A DNA stretch of 64,000 nucleotides from Homalodisca vitripennis (taxonomy: Eukaryota; Arthropoda; Insecta; Hemiptera; Cicadellidae): positions 7,627,001 through 7,691,000 of the forward strand of contig NC_060214.1 in the NCBI RefSeq assembly GCF_021130785.1, given 5' to 3'. The notes beneath the pieces were generated by a model. That model was given only the letters and a program-made list of their open reading frames with translations. It was not told where the DNA came from and made no database searches. The stretch's first letter is position 1. Each line of letters starts with the position of its first letter. Positions 13,289 to 25,207 of the stretch are shown in pieces. Position numbers and translations under genes: made by a program.

Positions 13289-14510
13289 AATAACATGGTA
13301 AACCAATATCGTGGTGCTCCAATACAATGGTGCAGCAATATCGTGGTGCTCCAATACAATGGTGCAGCAATATCGTGGTGCTCCAATACAATGGTGGAAC
13401 AATATCGTAGTTGACTAATGACAATGATAAACCAATATCGTGGTGTTCCAATACAATGCTGCAGCAATATCGTGGTGTTCCAATACAATGGTACACCAAT
13501 ATCGTGGTCGACCAATACCAATGGTAAACCAATATCGTGGTCACCCAATACCATGTTAAACCAATATCGTGGTGCTCTAATACAATGCAATACAATGGTG
13601 CTCATCAATACCGAGGTTGCCCAATAAAATGGTAAACCAATGCCTTTATGTTCCAATATAATGGTGGAACAATATCGTGGTCGACCAATAACATGGTAAA
13701 CAAATATTGTGGTCACCCAATACCATGTTAAACCAATATCGTGGTGCTCCAATACAATGGTGCATCAATACCGAGGTTGATGACCAATGACATGGTAAAC
13801 CAATATCGTGATGATCCAATACAATGGTGGAACAATACTACTGTGGTCAACCAATGACGTGACGTGTAAACCAATATCGTGGTGCTCCAATACAATGGTG
13901 CACCAATATCCTGGTCGACCAATAACATGGTAAACCAATATCGTGGTCACCCAATACCATGTTAAACCAATATCGTGGTGCTCCAATACAATGTTGCACC
14001 AATATCGCGGTCGACCAATAACACAGTAAACCAATATCGTGGTGCTCCAATACAATGATGCATCAATACCGAGGTTGCCCAATAAAATGGTAAACCAATG
14101 CCTTTATGTTCCAATATAATGGTGGAACAATATCGTGGTCGACCAATAACATGGTAAACCAATATCGTGGCGCTCCAATACAATGGTGCACCAATATCGT
14201 GGTCGACCAATAACATGGTAAACCAATATTGTTGTGCTCCAATACAATAGTACACCAATATCGTGGTCGACCAATATTATGGTAAACCAATATCGTGGTG
14301 CTCCAATACAATGGTACACCAATATCGTGGTCGATCAATAACATTGTAAACCAATATAATGGTGCAACAATTTCGTGGTTGACCAATGACATGGTAAACC
14401 AATACCGTGGTGCTCCAATACAATATGTTATTCTAGTAAATGGCATACAATTACCGTAGAGGACCAATACCATGTTGCACATATGTCCCATACCATGGTT
14501 CATTAATATA
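13289..14510. repeat. Nested 16/32/64-bp CCAAT satellite
   Basis: The basic unit is 16 bp and begins with CCAAT. Four variants follow each other: CCAATATCGTGGTGCT, CCAATACAATGGTGCA, CCAATATCGTGGTCGA and CCAATAACATGGTAAA. They build 32-bp and 64-bp higher-order units, roughly seventy 16-mers in all. A segment with a CCTTTATGTTCC variant recurs at 13611 and 14069, showing a further duplication of about 458 bp. The units decay after about 14430. No stop codon occurs in any minus-strand frame of the consensus, so overlapping minus frames of 66-159 codons arise. A 16-bp period shifts the frame at each unit, which argues that these are by-products and not genes. Confidence 0.9.
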
Positions 14511-15934
14511 AAGATGAAAACCATAGTTACCTGTTATAAAAATTACCCAGAGAATTTGTACTTTCCCTCATACACATAATATAGAAGTATTTCGGCGGTA
14601 GTGAATATTCGATTTCATTTGTCCACCATTTCCATCAGTTTGGTGTAGCCCGAGTACCTTGGGATGTTACCTTGGAATGGAAATGTTACCTCGGGATGAT
14701 GTGATATGCATGTACATACGTGTATTTGTGTGTGAAGGGTCTGCTAGAGATCACATACGAGTAAATTGACTGTTTTTGAGATATTCTTCATGTAAGAGTT
14801 ACGAGTTATTGATTAATTCCAAACTACTTATTTAAAATAAACAGACCCAGTTTTTCGTACACAGTTCTAACGATTTTAGTTATATTTTCCTCAATAATAT
14901 CTCATTACATCAAAACATCACGAGTTGTATCTCCTTAAAATCTGACTTCAATATACAAAAGTGTTAAGTATTGTTTTTATAAAAATGGACGCAGATACTG
15001 AGATATACAAAGTAGTATTCGTAGGTTTGATTTTCTTGAAATTCTGTATAAGTTAAGAACATCTCAACATCCTTTTTTTGTATCTCTAACAGTTGATTTT
15101 AAACGGAATAAATAATGATTCTGACTGACTAACAACTAGGTTACAGTATTTTCGAACAAAAGCACGTTCTGTAATATTCCTGTTTTGGAAGATACATTCT
15201 TTATGAATCGTTGTTTGAAGTTACTTTTTTTTTAGATTTTTCACTTGTTTTTGTTTTCAATTATTAATTGCATGTTGTAGAGTTGGTGAGCATAAAGTAG
15301 ACACGAAACATAACTTATGCATGCCACGACGCGACGTTCAAGTATGTTTTGTTACTTTAACCGAGGTGGTAATCATGCATTTGGTTAGTCATTTACCTGA
15401 ATAAGAGGTCAGATTGCAGATATCGAAACGTAGTGTTACTGATTGTATTGTATCACTGATTGATGGCAAATTTCCAGAAAAAATCCTGTTTCCTTCACAA
15501 TCCTTATAAGTTCTTTAAAAATATAAAAAAAATGTAAAAAACTTTCGTCTAAAATACCACAAACTTCAGGAGCTAATATAATTTCGAAATTAGGAGCCTT
15601 ACCTATGTTTTAGTTATACGCCAATTATCAATAATAACGGTTAGAATAAACTAAACAATTTGTTTTTTTAAGGTCAAACATTAAGTATTTTTATCTTTTT
15701 TTGGCAAAACAAATTAATTTGTAATATAAAATATTTAAGCCGCTTTAAACTTATTAATAATTAAAATAAATGGAGTCATTCCAAAATTCTGGACTGAAGA
15801 ATAAATTATAAAAAATAAAAAAACTGAAGATCAATCTTTAATCTGTTTCTTTCTATTGTATACAAGTATCAAGGATTTCCTGAGCCCATCGGAAATCTAC
15901 ACAGGTTGGCAATAGCACCTTTTTTCTAGAAGAT
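14511..15934. other. AT-rich spacer
   Basis: Nothing gene-like is seen. One hairpin motif copy (15395-15430) lies inside it. Confidence 0.5.
15395..15430 (+). repeat. Hairpin motif (degenerate copy)
   Basis: It reads ACCTGAATAAGAGGTCAG and then a weakened stem before ATCGAAACG. The core CTGANGA is broken to CTGAATA as in the copies at 30089 and 45928. Confidence 0.4.
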
Positions 15935-16340
15935 GTACTGTAGAGCTAACTCCAGTAATGAATCAATGAAATTCTATTCTTTAAGAACTAAACCAATTTA
16001 CACTCAAGCTACTCACCGCGATGATTGCAATTTTGGAAGGTACACAGTCTTTTGACTAAGAACTGTATTCTACAATATGTACTGTAGAGCTAACTCCAGT
16101 AATGAATCAATGAAATTTTATTCTGTAAGATCTAAACCTATTTCTACCGAACCTACCTACTGCAAGGCTAGCAACTCTGGAAGGTACACAGTCTTTTGAC
16201 TAAGAACTGTATTCTACAATATGTACTGTAGAGCTAACTCCAGTAATGAATCAATGAAATTTTATTCTGTAAGATCTAAACCCATTTCTACCGAACCTAC
16301 CTACTGCAAGGCTAGCAACTCTGGAAGGTACACTGACTTT
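15935..16340. repeat. 144-bp tandem repeat, about 2.8 copies
   Basis: The word GTACTGTAGAGCTAACTCCA starts at 15935, 16079 and 16223, exactly 144 bp apart. The second and third copies are nearly identical; the first differs mainly in its middle third. The third runs into diverged sequence near 16330 that links it to the longer repeats downstream. Confidence 0.85.
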
Positions 16341-16444
16341 TGACCTCAACGTACATATAGAGGATGCACCGTGGACCCCATTCTCCCAGAAAAAGAAAGA
16401 AACTTTAATACAGTTCTTATACTGACCAATCATGCCTACTGTTA

Positions 16445-16607
16445 ACTCAGATTGAAGACTCCTCAGGATTGGAGGATTTTGATTCCATGCTCCCCCGGCG
16501 CTGGGAGTCGATCAAGTACCAGTCAGCAAGAACTAGATCCGTTCCCACTGAACAATCTCATTGCAAGGCTAACAGTTCTAGAGACTGTGCTGTGGACTTC
16601 ATCCTGC

Positions 16608-16653
<46 letters not shown>

Positions 16654-17190
16654 TAATATAAACAAATAACATTCCACAAGAACCAACCAATCACATTGCT
16701 AGGGCATTAACTCTAGAAGCTACGCAGATTGAAGAATACTCAGGTCCTAGGGTATCTGGCTCGGTGTCCATGCTCCCCCGGCGCTAGCAGTCGATCAAGT
16801 ATCAGTCAGCAAAAACTAGAGCCGTTTCCACTGAACAATCTCATCGCAAGGCTAACAGTTCTAGAGAATGTACTGTGGACTCCATCCTGCCAGAGAGAGA
16901 TATATAATCAAATACCATTCCACAAGAACCAACCAATCACACTGCTCAGGCATTAACTCTAGAAGCCACGCAGATTAAAGACTCTGCCTCGGGTCCTAGG
17001 GTCTCCGGCTCGGTGTCTATGGTCCCCCGGCGCTGGGAGTCGATCAAGTACCAGTCAGCAAGAATTAAACATATTTCCACTGAATGATCACGCCACCAGG
17101 GCAGTAACTCTGGAAGACACGCAGGTTGGGGACTCCGCCCCGTGTCCTGAGGGCAGTACGGACTCTTGTGCCGTATTCCATTCACCGTCG
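16445..17190. repeat. Diverged 250-280-bp tandem repeat with a TA tract
   Basis: Three related units start near 16455, 16732 and 16980. Each has CTCCCCCGGCGCT (or a close variant), GGGAGTCGATCAAGTA, CCAGTCAGCAAGAA, a CACTGAA block and, in the first two, CATCCTGCCAGAGA. The first carries a TA microsatellite (16612-16647) that the second has only as a few TA units. Shared words such as GCAAGGCTA and CTCTGGAAG suggest a common origin with the 144-bp repeat upstream. Confidence 0.75.
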
Positions 17191-17480
17191 GAGAATAATT
17201 ACACATTGTGATCGGATCAAACCAGTTATTAGAGCCACTCTACAATTCTAACGACCGGGCCTGATTGATTTACCTTATCCGATCCTATTGGTCGGTCCGA
17301 TCAGAAATGGCAAAGATAGAAATATCACCGGGTGTGTCCTTGGGACGTATATCACCCGGCGGCCAGCCGCTGCTACGGTGGGAGGAAGGAGGACCTGGTG
17401 ATATATACGGGTCCGGGAGACTGACCTGTGGAGAGAGAGGAGCGTCATTCCGCAAGGAACATCACTCGACACACTGATCT
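17191..17480. other. GC-richer unique patch
   Basis: This 290-bp patch is much richer in GC than its flanks and is not repeated in the window. A plus frame of 70 codons (17265-17477) and a minus frame of 88 codons (17275-17541) overlap; neither is recognised or has clear splice signals. It could be a regulatory element or a decayed exon. Confidence 0.3.
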
Positions 17481-19600
17481 TTCTTCTAAGAATTTGTAAT
17501 GTTCGACTTAGTAGAAAACAGTGAATACAGTATTTATACAAAACATTCGTCCATCCTTTGAATTTGGGGATTTTCGACGTATTTCGAAAACAATTTTATC
17601 CAATAGTATCCGGAAATTAATTTCCCCTTTGAAATACTCAATCTTAAAAATATTAACTATAACTTAGATTTCAATTAATCAGGTCTTTATGTTTGGTTAA
17701 TTAAATTTTAACTTTTTCAAAATTTTAAATAAGAAAAGTATTCGCAACAAATCATTTTTGTAACATTACAAACAAATGCAGTATTAATAAATTACTAAAT
17801 ACAAGGTATTAAATTATTTATCTTACTTACGGAGCGGAGATTCAATCAAGCTCACTCTGACCCTTTATCATGTACAACCTCCAATATCCATTAAATACCT
17901 TTTATTACTTCATATTTATTAGAAAATGTTCTGTTTTTCAAAGTTTCAGATGAATGCATAAGGTAAGTGTTGTGTAGAAGTCATTAAAACTGCAAAAAAT
18001 TAATTTTTTGAGACATGAATAGACTTATAAGTAATTTTTTAATAAAGGACACTGCCCATAAACAAAATTGTTTTAATGATTTGTAAGGATAAGTATTTAA
18101 ATTTACTTGTTTTGATGGATCAATTATTGGATCGATAAATTAGAATGAGCGTTATGTGGTTTCGTTAAATTTTTCCTCTCTCGAATTTTTCTTTTGATAA
18201 TAAGTTATTATTAAGAATTTTCCAGTAATTGAAAAATAAGAGGATTGAAGATGGCTAAAAACGAGTATGTTTTCCTTTTCATAGTGAGAGAATAACCCAT
18301 TTATAGCTAGAGTTTGTCATTTTCAACATCGCGTTCCATAAAATGAAAGCAGTATAATTTATAACTATTGATAATCAATAAATTAATAATCGCCCGTAAA
18401 AATAACCATATCTAAACAATTTACCAAAACGACAGTGACGGCCAAAACACCATTATATCCGATTCGTCTGCCAGTCGGATGAATTAATGAGCTTAATTGG
18501 ACTTATTATGTTAATGACACAATGATATGATGGTTTCATTGAGCAGTGACGTCATACCCGCTTTGTTATTCCTCAAACTAATTGTTGCCATTTTGTTAGT
18601 TAATTATCATTAAAACATTAGCGTTCCGTACTGTTCAGCTGTATCATATTACCTGGGCAGTGGTTTTATTTTTTGTTTGTTTCGCTAAACTATTTAATCT
18701 TTAAATACTATTTATGAAAATATCATATACGCTCGTGTCTATTTAAGTCAAACAGAAATATTCTATAAAAAGACGTTTCGTTTCAGAGAAAAAAGAGTAG
18801 GTCGAGTGATGTTCCTTGAGGAATGACAAGAGCTCCTTCTTATCACAGGTGAAGTTTAATGTAAAATTCCTTTTTGATATTTAAAATTTTGAGAAGTGCA
18901 ATACTTCATATCGTAATTTTCACACCCATTTCTGGTGAAGGTTTTTTCATTCATTTACTCCATTACAAATTCGTTATCATGTTCAAGAATTTTTGGATAG
19001 AAAATGTTCAGGACTACAGGAAAGTTTTTGATTCTGGATGGACTTTATTAAAGCACGAGATGTTTTTACACGATTTTTTAAACTTTATATTTGGAGTTTA
19101 TTATTACAACGAATAATTGATTACAATGTACAGAATCCTATAGTTCAAGATTTTGATAATTTTATTGAGAATAACTATATCCGTATGAGATCGTTTGTAA
19201 TGTTTTCTTAGTATAAAAGTGACTACAACGGCGAGTACTATGCGCATTCTCTACCTTTAAACCCGGAGTTTGAAAGAATTAATTATCTTTATTAAAAATT
19301 AACTGACAAAAACAGCCCTGACCCCCAATTTTTTTATCCAAAATCCTAGTTTTTTTTCCAATGTTGCATCACAAAGAAAGGATGGTTATTTCTAAAGCAT
19401 GAAAGACCTCAAATTCTATAGTAGTAAGCTTTATGATTTCTCGTACAGTTTCAACAAGCTATATAAACAAAGTAGGCTATTTCTTCTCTAATAGATTCCG
19501 GAGATTTATTGATATATTCATACCTTATCTTGTGTGTCGAGCAGCGATAGAAATGCAACTGAGTTACATACTAGAGATGTAGCATCGAAAAGTGTTTGAT
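17481..19600. other. AT-rich spacer
   Basis: No gene is supported. A good donor-like AAGGTAAGTG at 17961 follows two possible acceptors, but the intervening 13-40 bases are too short and AT-rich to call an exon. The 81-bp element at 18461-18541 is listed separately. Confidence 0.4.
18461..18541 (+). other. 81-bp conserved element, inverted paralogues at 30393 and 46232
   Basis: These 81 bases match the reverse complement of 30393-30473 and 46232-46312, with sharp loss of similarity on both sides. The best-kept part includes TTAATGAGCTTAATTGG, TTATGTTAATGACACAATGA and GGTTTCATTG. TAAT-type homeodomain core words occur several times. Either it is a short dispersed repeat or a duplicated regulatory element. 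Confidence 0.6.
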
Positions 19601-19923
19601 ATAATATACAATAATACACCTTTTGACTCTTTTTGATCGATTTTATTGTGTGGGCCTACAATGTACATTTCGAATTCGATGAATTCATCTTCAGGTACTT
19701 GTAGGTTAAGGTAATGTAGTAAATAAATAATTGAAACGAAATTGTGATATGTTTTTAACTACCGTACCTTGGTGGCTAAATTTAGTATTTAACTTTGTAA
19801 GTAATTACTTTATATCGTTTAAAATTCTATTGAATAATAAAATTTTTGTTAGAAATTCCTTGTCATTTAACAATACATCAGGATTAATTTTGGCACTTTT
19901 GTACGCTTCAAAATGTTCTAAAG

Positions 19924-20262
19924 TTGACAATAGGTGACGTTTTTTGCATGTGTGTAAATTGTCAACTATTGTTCAAGTTCAAAAACCTTGATTTATTTAG
20001 GAATTTACATGTATTACTACATTTCATACGCCAACATGGCACGTGCGAAATGAAAAAACAAAACAATTTTATACAATTATATTTATCAGAGTCCTTCAGC
20101 TGGCTGCGGTTTTACTTTCAGTCTCTAATATATTGTGTACAAGAAAAACACACACTCCCACCTAAACATTCATGTGAATTACAGGACGGTAATATACCTA
20201 TACCTCTATTAAGTATAATAACTAACAGAACAACATATAAATCAATTACTAACAATAAATAA
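19924..20262 (+). pseudogene. Possible remnant of a transposon-encoded protein
   Basis: The 112-codon frame starts inside the left arm of the foldback element. Its N-terminal part has a CxxxxC pair followed by F, L, LxxL and H residues, loosely like the zinc-finger start of some insect transposon proteins. I do not recognise a family, and the frame could be chance in AT-rich DNA. It ends just before the nested element. Confidence 0.2.
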
Positions 20263-20273
20263 ATAACTAATTA

Positions 20274-20982
20274 ATATACAGAGTGAGTTTTATGTCCTGG
20301 CACACCTGGATATAATTTAAACGGACCAAGATATCTATGTGAAACCTTGACCCTACCTATTATAACATATTTTTTTTAATTTTTCAAGTTGTTGAAAAAT
20401 TTTTCCCCCTTTTCTAAAGGGGGGTAAAGGGGGGCAACTAAAAATTTTCAAATACAAACCCCTATCATGTCTCATTTTAAAGGGAATAAAAAAAAATTTA
20501 ATGCAAACACGTCTAGATTTTATACACTGAAATACAAAACATGTCTGAAACACAGTTAGCACACTGACAGCCGAAGGTGAACAGTTTGAACACATGCTAC
20601 ATTAAAACAGGTAACTGTTTTTAGAATTTGCGTTAGTGTTGACTCATGTTACGATAAACAGGAAAAGACAGTTACTGATTTTATTATTGTAAATTTGTCA
20701 TACAATCTGTTAAAATAAACGTAGAGACCTCTAGTTTGGATGATTGGATTTATTTTTTTATTCCATTTAAAATGAGGGGTCACATGATAGGGGTTTTTAT
20801 TTGAAAATGTTTAGTTGCCCCCTTTATCCCCCCTTTACTCAATTGTAAATTTTGCCATAGAATCTGTTAAAATAAACGTAGAGACCTCTAGTTTGCATTA
20901 TTGGATTTCTTTTTTTATTCTCTTTAAAATGAGCGGTCACATGATAGGGGGTGTGCCAGGACATAAAACTCACTCTGTATAT
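20274..20982. mobile_element. 709-bp MITE with perfect 33-bp terminal inverted repeats
   Basis: The left end (20274-20306) begins ATATACAGAGTGAGTTTTAT and is the exact reverse complement of the right end (20950-20982). The interior includes a second layer of repetition: CGTAGAGACCTCTAGTTTG appears at about 20719 and 20878, and GGGG/CCCC tracts of opposite strand lie near 20403-20435 and 20817-20836, so much of the element can fold on itself. It carries no credible transposase. It sits inside the larger foldback element, so it inserted later. The terminal ATA flanks suggest a TA- or TATA-type target, but this is not proven. Confidence 0.85.
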
Positions 20983-21259
20983 AATCCAACATGATAATAA
21001 ATAACTATAAAGGACATAGCATAACAATAACGTAACAATAATTAAATGAATTTATGATATAATTTTTGTAATAGTCAATAAAATAAATGTCCAACAAACA
21101 TAAATAACTAATGACCAATACATATCCAAAATCAATACCTGCCAACAAACTCCAAAAATCCAATAATAAGTATTAACAATTATACCTCATATCCATTATC
21201 AACTATTAATGTATGAACAGCAATTCTTGCAATACATTTATCCGTCTCTATTGGTGTCA

Positions 21260-21475
21260 TCACATCAAACCCAAGCTAACTATAAATTCCAAGGCCTTCA
21301 TTTTACATTTAGGTTTCCTCTCATACAATATGTTGTCGCCACACTCGAGTACAAAAGGGTTAAACCATCTTATACCTGAGTAACAAAACTGTCTACGTCC
21401 GATTTCTTTAAGATAATTTGGAGTCTCTATGACCATTGTGGCAGATAATCTAGTGTCCCAATTAAATTTTTGCAA
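21260..21475 (-). pseudogene. Possible transposon protein fragment
   Basis: The 71-codon minus frame lies between the nested MITE and the right arm of the foldback element. It has a mixed, protein-like composition (NWDTRLS, NYLKEIGRRQ, GIRWFN) and is better than random for this AT-rich region. I do not recognise the family. It may be the last piece of a gene once carried by the element. Confidence 0.25.
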
Positions 21476-21887
21476 TTCATAAATTTATTAAATGTTTTTT
21501 TATATACATTATTGCACTCAACAACATATAGCTGAGAAAAAGTCAAAATTTTCTCCTGCTAAAATAAGTGTGACACACTATCAAATTTTCCTATATGGTA
21601 CACATTCCTCACTGCAAATCGCTGTAACATTAGAACAATTGTCAACTTTAGAACAATTTACTATTCGATAGAAATTTTAAACGATATAAATTAATTACAT
21701 ACAAAATTAAATACTAAATTTAGCCACCAAGGTAGTTAAAAACATATCTCAATTTCGTTTCAATTATTTATTTACTACATTACCATAACCTACAAGTACC
21801 TGAAGATGAATTCATCGAATTCGAAATGTACATTGTACACAATAAAATCGATCAAAAAGAGTCAAAAGGTGTATTATTGTATATTAT

Positions 21888-23880
21888 GAATTATATAATC
21901 CAGAATTGACTTTCACATATAATTAATTAACTTAATTAATCTATAACCACAGACAGTGTCGATATTTTACTTTATTTTGAAGTAACTGTGTTTAACAATG
22001 ATTAGCAATAAGGCATTGTTCGCCTAGCGGCTGGTGCCTAAATGCCTTTGTTAGACTTCCTTGGTTACTCTTTGTTCTTCAAGCGTTACCAGCGTCGTGA
22101 CATTCTAACTCGTGACCAGTTGCTCGAGCCGAGTTAAATTAGCATGTCTCTTGCCGAGTTAAAATGTTTAATTGTGAGGCAACAATGAAACAAATAATGT
22201 CAAATGGAAAACCAGGAAGCTCTCTCAACTCTTCTGGTAACAATGATAATAATGACTTTAGTTCCATTAACTAAGAATAATCAAACAAAACAGCGATCTT
22301 TTGGAAATTATTTTACCACTTTTTCTAGTAATTATGGTCAGTGAAAAAGTAGTAATAATTATCTATGGTTTGGCTAAATACATATACAAGAATTAAGCCC
22401 ACTTCTCACGCGTAAACATTCATAAATACGATTTCCGTAATTGTTGGTTTGTACTTTTCAAAACGATACTAATTTATGATGAAATTATAATAGTTTTTCA
22501 GATATTTGCCATAGTTATATGTTACAAAATGTATAACACAACGTTTCGAGGATTGAAATCTATCCTCTACATCAGGTGGGAATATAATTAATTACTTCAT
22601 TAAGGGCGTTTTTACAGGGAACTTTCAACATAGCTTTGAAAACAGGACTTTGAACACTGCAGCTTCGAGTAACCTATATATTTCTAAATAACTTAGTCTT
22701 TTTTGAATAATCAGCTGTTTTATTTTTAAAACAAATGCGTGTCTTTGTTGGCCTTTAACAGTGCTTGGTCTAGGCTCAATACAATGTGTCCTGTATCATC
22801 TAGAAGCATTCTAATTAATGTCTTTTTTATTCATTCACTCCAAAAAGTGTTAATCCAACAGTGATGTATATATTGATAGTGAGGGGAGTAAACATTAAAG
22901 CTATAATGTAGAAATTTTGAAATTCTGCTATACTAATTTTAATTTATTTCTTCGATAAAATCCCAAATGGCGTCCTGTTAAAAATTATAATGATGAAGTT
23001 TAAAAATCTCAACATTACATAAAGAAGTAAAAAGAATAAGATTTTAAAATTTATGCTTAAATCAACTGTATTAATCAAATATATTTTAATCACACTAAAA
23101 ATAAAAAAAGTTTGACGTTTATCTATTCTTACATGTTGCATTTGCAACAATAATACTTACATTAATAACCCTTTTCTAAAACAGCCCTTCAAACGTAGGG
23201 GCGCGACAGTTTTAAAATTTGTAACTCATTCTTTTCACGTTCAACTGAACTTACAAAATTATTTCCCACTATTGGAGTAAAGTAAAACTGTATGCTCTAT
23301 CGGGGATTTTAAGTTTGTGTAGACAGTCAACGTATAAAGCACGTTTAACCACTTTTTTTTGTTTTTGTTAACCATTGAACCGATTTCAACTGTTTATGTA
23401 TCATTTTAAGGTACAGTAAAACTATTGACTTTTTGGGTACATTTATAGGTTTCTTATAAATCAGTTTATAGTTATAACTGAAAAAATAAACAAAATTGTT
23501 TGTGCAAATTTATGGAAATTAATGTTTAAAGTTACTTTTGTTTGGCCTCTTAACGTAGTATAACAAATAAATAATGTGAAATTTCACAATGTAAAGTAAA
23601 TTTTGAGAAAACGGAAGTGTAATTCTTCTTAAAAATGATCATCAACTGTTTCTTGGAACAGCTGATTGTTGAAAACTATTAGATGGGTATAATGAACGCA
23701 ACGGCAAAAATTGCACCTACCTCTGAACTATTTTTTACGATAAGGAGTTACCTCACCACAAATATAACACAATTATTCTTGTCTCTACGACTGAATTTGA
23801 AAACAACTCTTGTCCAGCTAGACCTAACAGACGCAGCGAAAGAACAAACATCCCAACCAAAAAGGACACAGGAACTGTTG
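21888..23880. other. AT-rich spacer
   Basis: No gene is supported. A hairpin motif copy lies at 22541-22580. Confidence 0.5.
22541..22580 (-). repeat. Hairpin motif CTGANGN-N-stem-GAAAC
   Basis: On the minus strand: CCACCTGATGTA, stem GAGGAT, loop, stem ATCCTC, GAAACG. The following bases also match the unit A and B copies (TTGTGTTATAC), so this belongs to the same dispersed family as 33540 and 58769. Confidence 0.6.
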
Positions 23881-23885
23881 GTCAG

Positions 23886-23995
23886 CACGAGAGAGAGAGA
23901 GATAGAAGAGACGTAGTAGCTCATTATCAGAGAGAGAAAGAGAATGAGCGGGGTGGGAGGGGAAGGGGAGAGAGTATTATTAGTGACTATATAAG
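23886..23995 (+). promoter_or_regulatory. GAGA tract followed by a TATA-like word
   Basis: Purine-rich GAGAGAG runs (23890-23902, 23929-23942, 23965-23974) end just before TATATAAG at 23988-23995. GAGA factor sites upstream of a TATA box are a known insect promoter arrangement. No convincing initiator or coding start follows, since the 116-bp tandem repeat begins 100 bases downstream. The arrangement may be chance in low-complexity DNA. Confidence 0.25.
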
Positions 23996-24094
23996 GCAGG
24001 TATTGAAGACAATGGCGATGATATCGAGATGGTATCGTCACCGCCATTGTGTACCTCGTAAACCCTTCACTCACCGTGGAGCGGCCATCTTGTC

Positions 24095-25130
24095 ATTGAA
24101 CAGGCGTCACAGGTTCTGCTGTGGTGACGATACTCGTAGTAGATATGAGGTCATAAACCTCCCTGCAAACCCAGGGGGTATGAGTTGGGGGTTTGGTAAC
24201 TATTGTTTCCATTGAACAGGTGTCAGAGGTTCTGCTGTGGTGACGATACTCATAGTAGATACTAGGGCATAAACCTCCCTACAAACCCAGAGGGTATGAG
24301 TTGGGGGTTTGGTAACTATTGTTTCCATTGAACAGGCGTCACAGGTTCTGCTGTGGTGACGATACTCATAGTAGATACGAGGGCATAAACCTCCCTACAA
24401 ACCCAGAGGGTATGAGTTAGGGGTTTGGTAACTATTGTTTCCATTGAACAGGTGTCAGAGGTTCTGCTGTGGTGACGATACTCAAAGGAGGTACGAGGGC
24501 ATAAACATCCCTGCAAACCCAGGGGGTATGAGTTGGGGGTTTGGCTAACTATTGTTCTCATTGAACAGGTGTCACAGGCTCTACTGTGGTGACGATACTC
24601 AAAGGAGATACGAGGGCATAAACCTCCCTACAAACCCAGAGGGTATGAGTTGGGGGTTTGGTAACTATTGTTTTCATTGAACAGGTGTCAGAGGTTCAGC
24701 TGTGGTGACGATACTCATAAGAGATACGGGGACATAAACCTCCTTAAAAACCCAGGGGGTATGAGTTGAAGTTTTGGTAACTATTGTTGTCATTGAACAG
24801 GTGTCAGAGCTTCGGCTGTGGTGACGATACTCATAGGAGATACGTGGGCATAAACCTCCCCACAAACCCAGGGGGTATGAGTTGGGGTTTGGTAACTATT
24901 GTTGTCATTGAACAGGTGTCAGAGCTTCGGCTGTGGTGACGATACTCATAGGAGATACGAGGGCATAAACCTCCCCACAAACCCAGGGGGTATGAGTTGA
25001 GGTTTTGGTAACTATTGTTGTCATTGAACAGGTGTCAGAGCTTCGGCTGTGGTGACGATACTTATCAGGGAGACAGCTACAACCCCAGGGGTATGAGTTG
25101 AGGGTTTGGTGTCTATTGTTGTTCTTGGAA
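24095..25130. repeat. 116-bp tandem repeat, nine copies
   Basis: The word ATTGAACAGG begins at 24095, 24211, 24327, 24443, 24560, 24676, 24792, 24907 and 25023, so the period is 115-117 bp. Each unit carries CTGTGGTGACGATACTCA, an ACATAAACCTCC-like block and GGGTATGAGTTG. The last copy has lost part of its middle. Some minus frames stay open across two units (24316-24561, 81 codons), which is a by-product of the repeat. The array ends less than 80 bases before the candidate exon at 25208. Confidence 0.9.
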
Positions 25131-25207
25131 GAGGCAAAAGGTGAGAAAATACTTTTATTTCTAAACTAAATAATACCAATAAATTGATTTACTATATTTC
25201 ATTACAG

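Larger units (their letters stand above)
19601..21887. mobile_element. 2.3-kb foldback DNA element with long terminal inverted repeats
   Basis: Bases from 19601 rightward match the reverse complement of the stretch ending at 21887, starting with ATAATATACAATAATACACC. Similarity is about 95 percent over the first 170-180 bases and continues, with an extra segment of about 80 bases in the left arm, to near 19935 and 21635. Both arms carry a hairpin motif (19668-19694 minus, 21799-21825 plus). The interior holds two weak coding remnants and a second transposon (20274-20982). No clear target-site duplication is seen, and no transposase is recognised, so it is probably a non-autonomous foldback or MITE-like element. 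Confidence 0.8.

Noticed and set aside
13196..14524. Minus-strand frames of 66-159 codons with repeated YW, HHDIG and VYH words
   Set aside because: They arise because the 16-bp satellite lacks stop codons on that strand in every frame. The period is not a multiple of three, so no single protein repeat is encoded.
16452..16669. Frames ending in IYIYIYIY
   Set aside because: They read through a TA microsatellite; the same holds for 34985-35182.
23683..24215. Frames after the TATA-like word (77 and 70 codons)
   Set aside because: They run through GA-rich low-complexity DNA and into the 116-bp tandem repeat, and have no family features.
24095..25130. CRISPR-like array
   Set aside because: Whole 116-bp units are repeated without unique spacers, and the context is an animal genome. 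It is an ordinary tandem repeat. The same applies to the 107-bp and 149-bp arrays.
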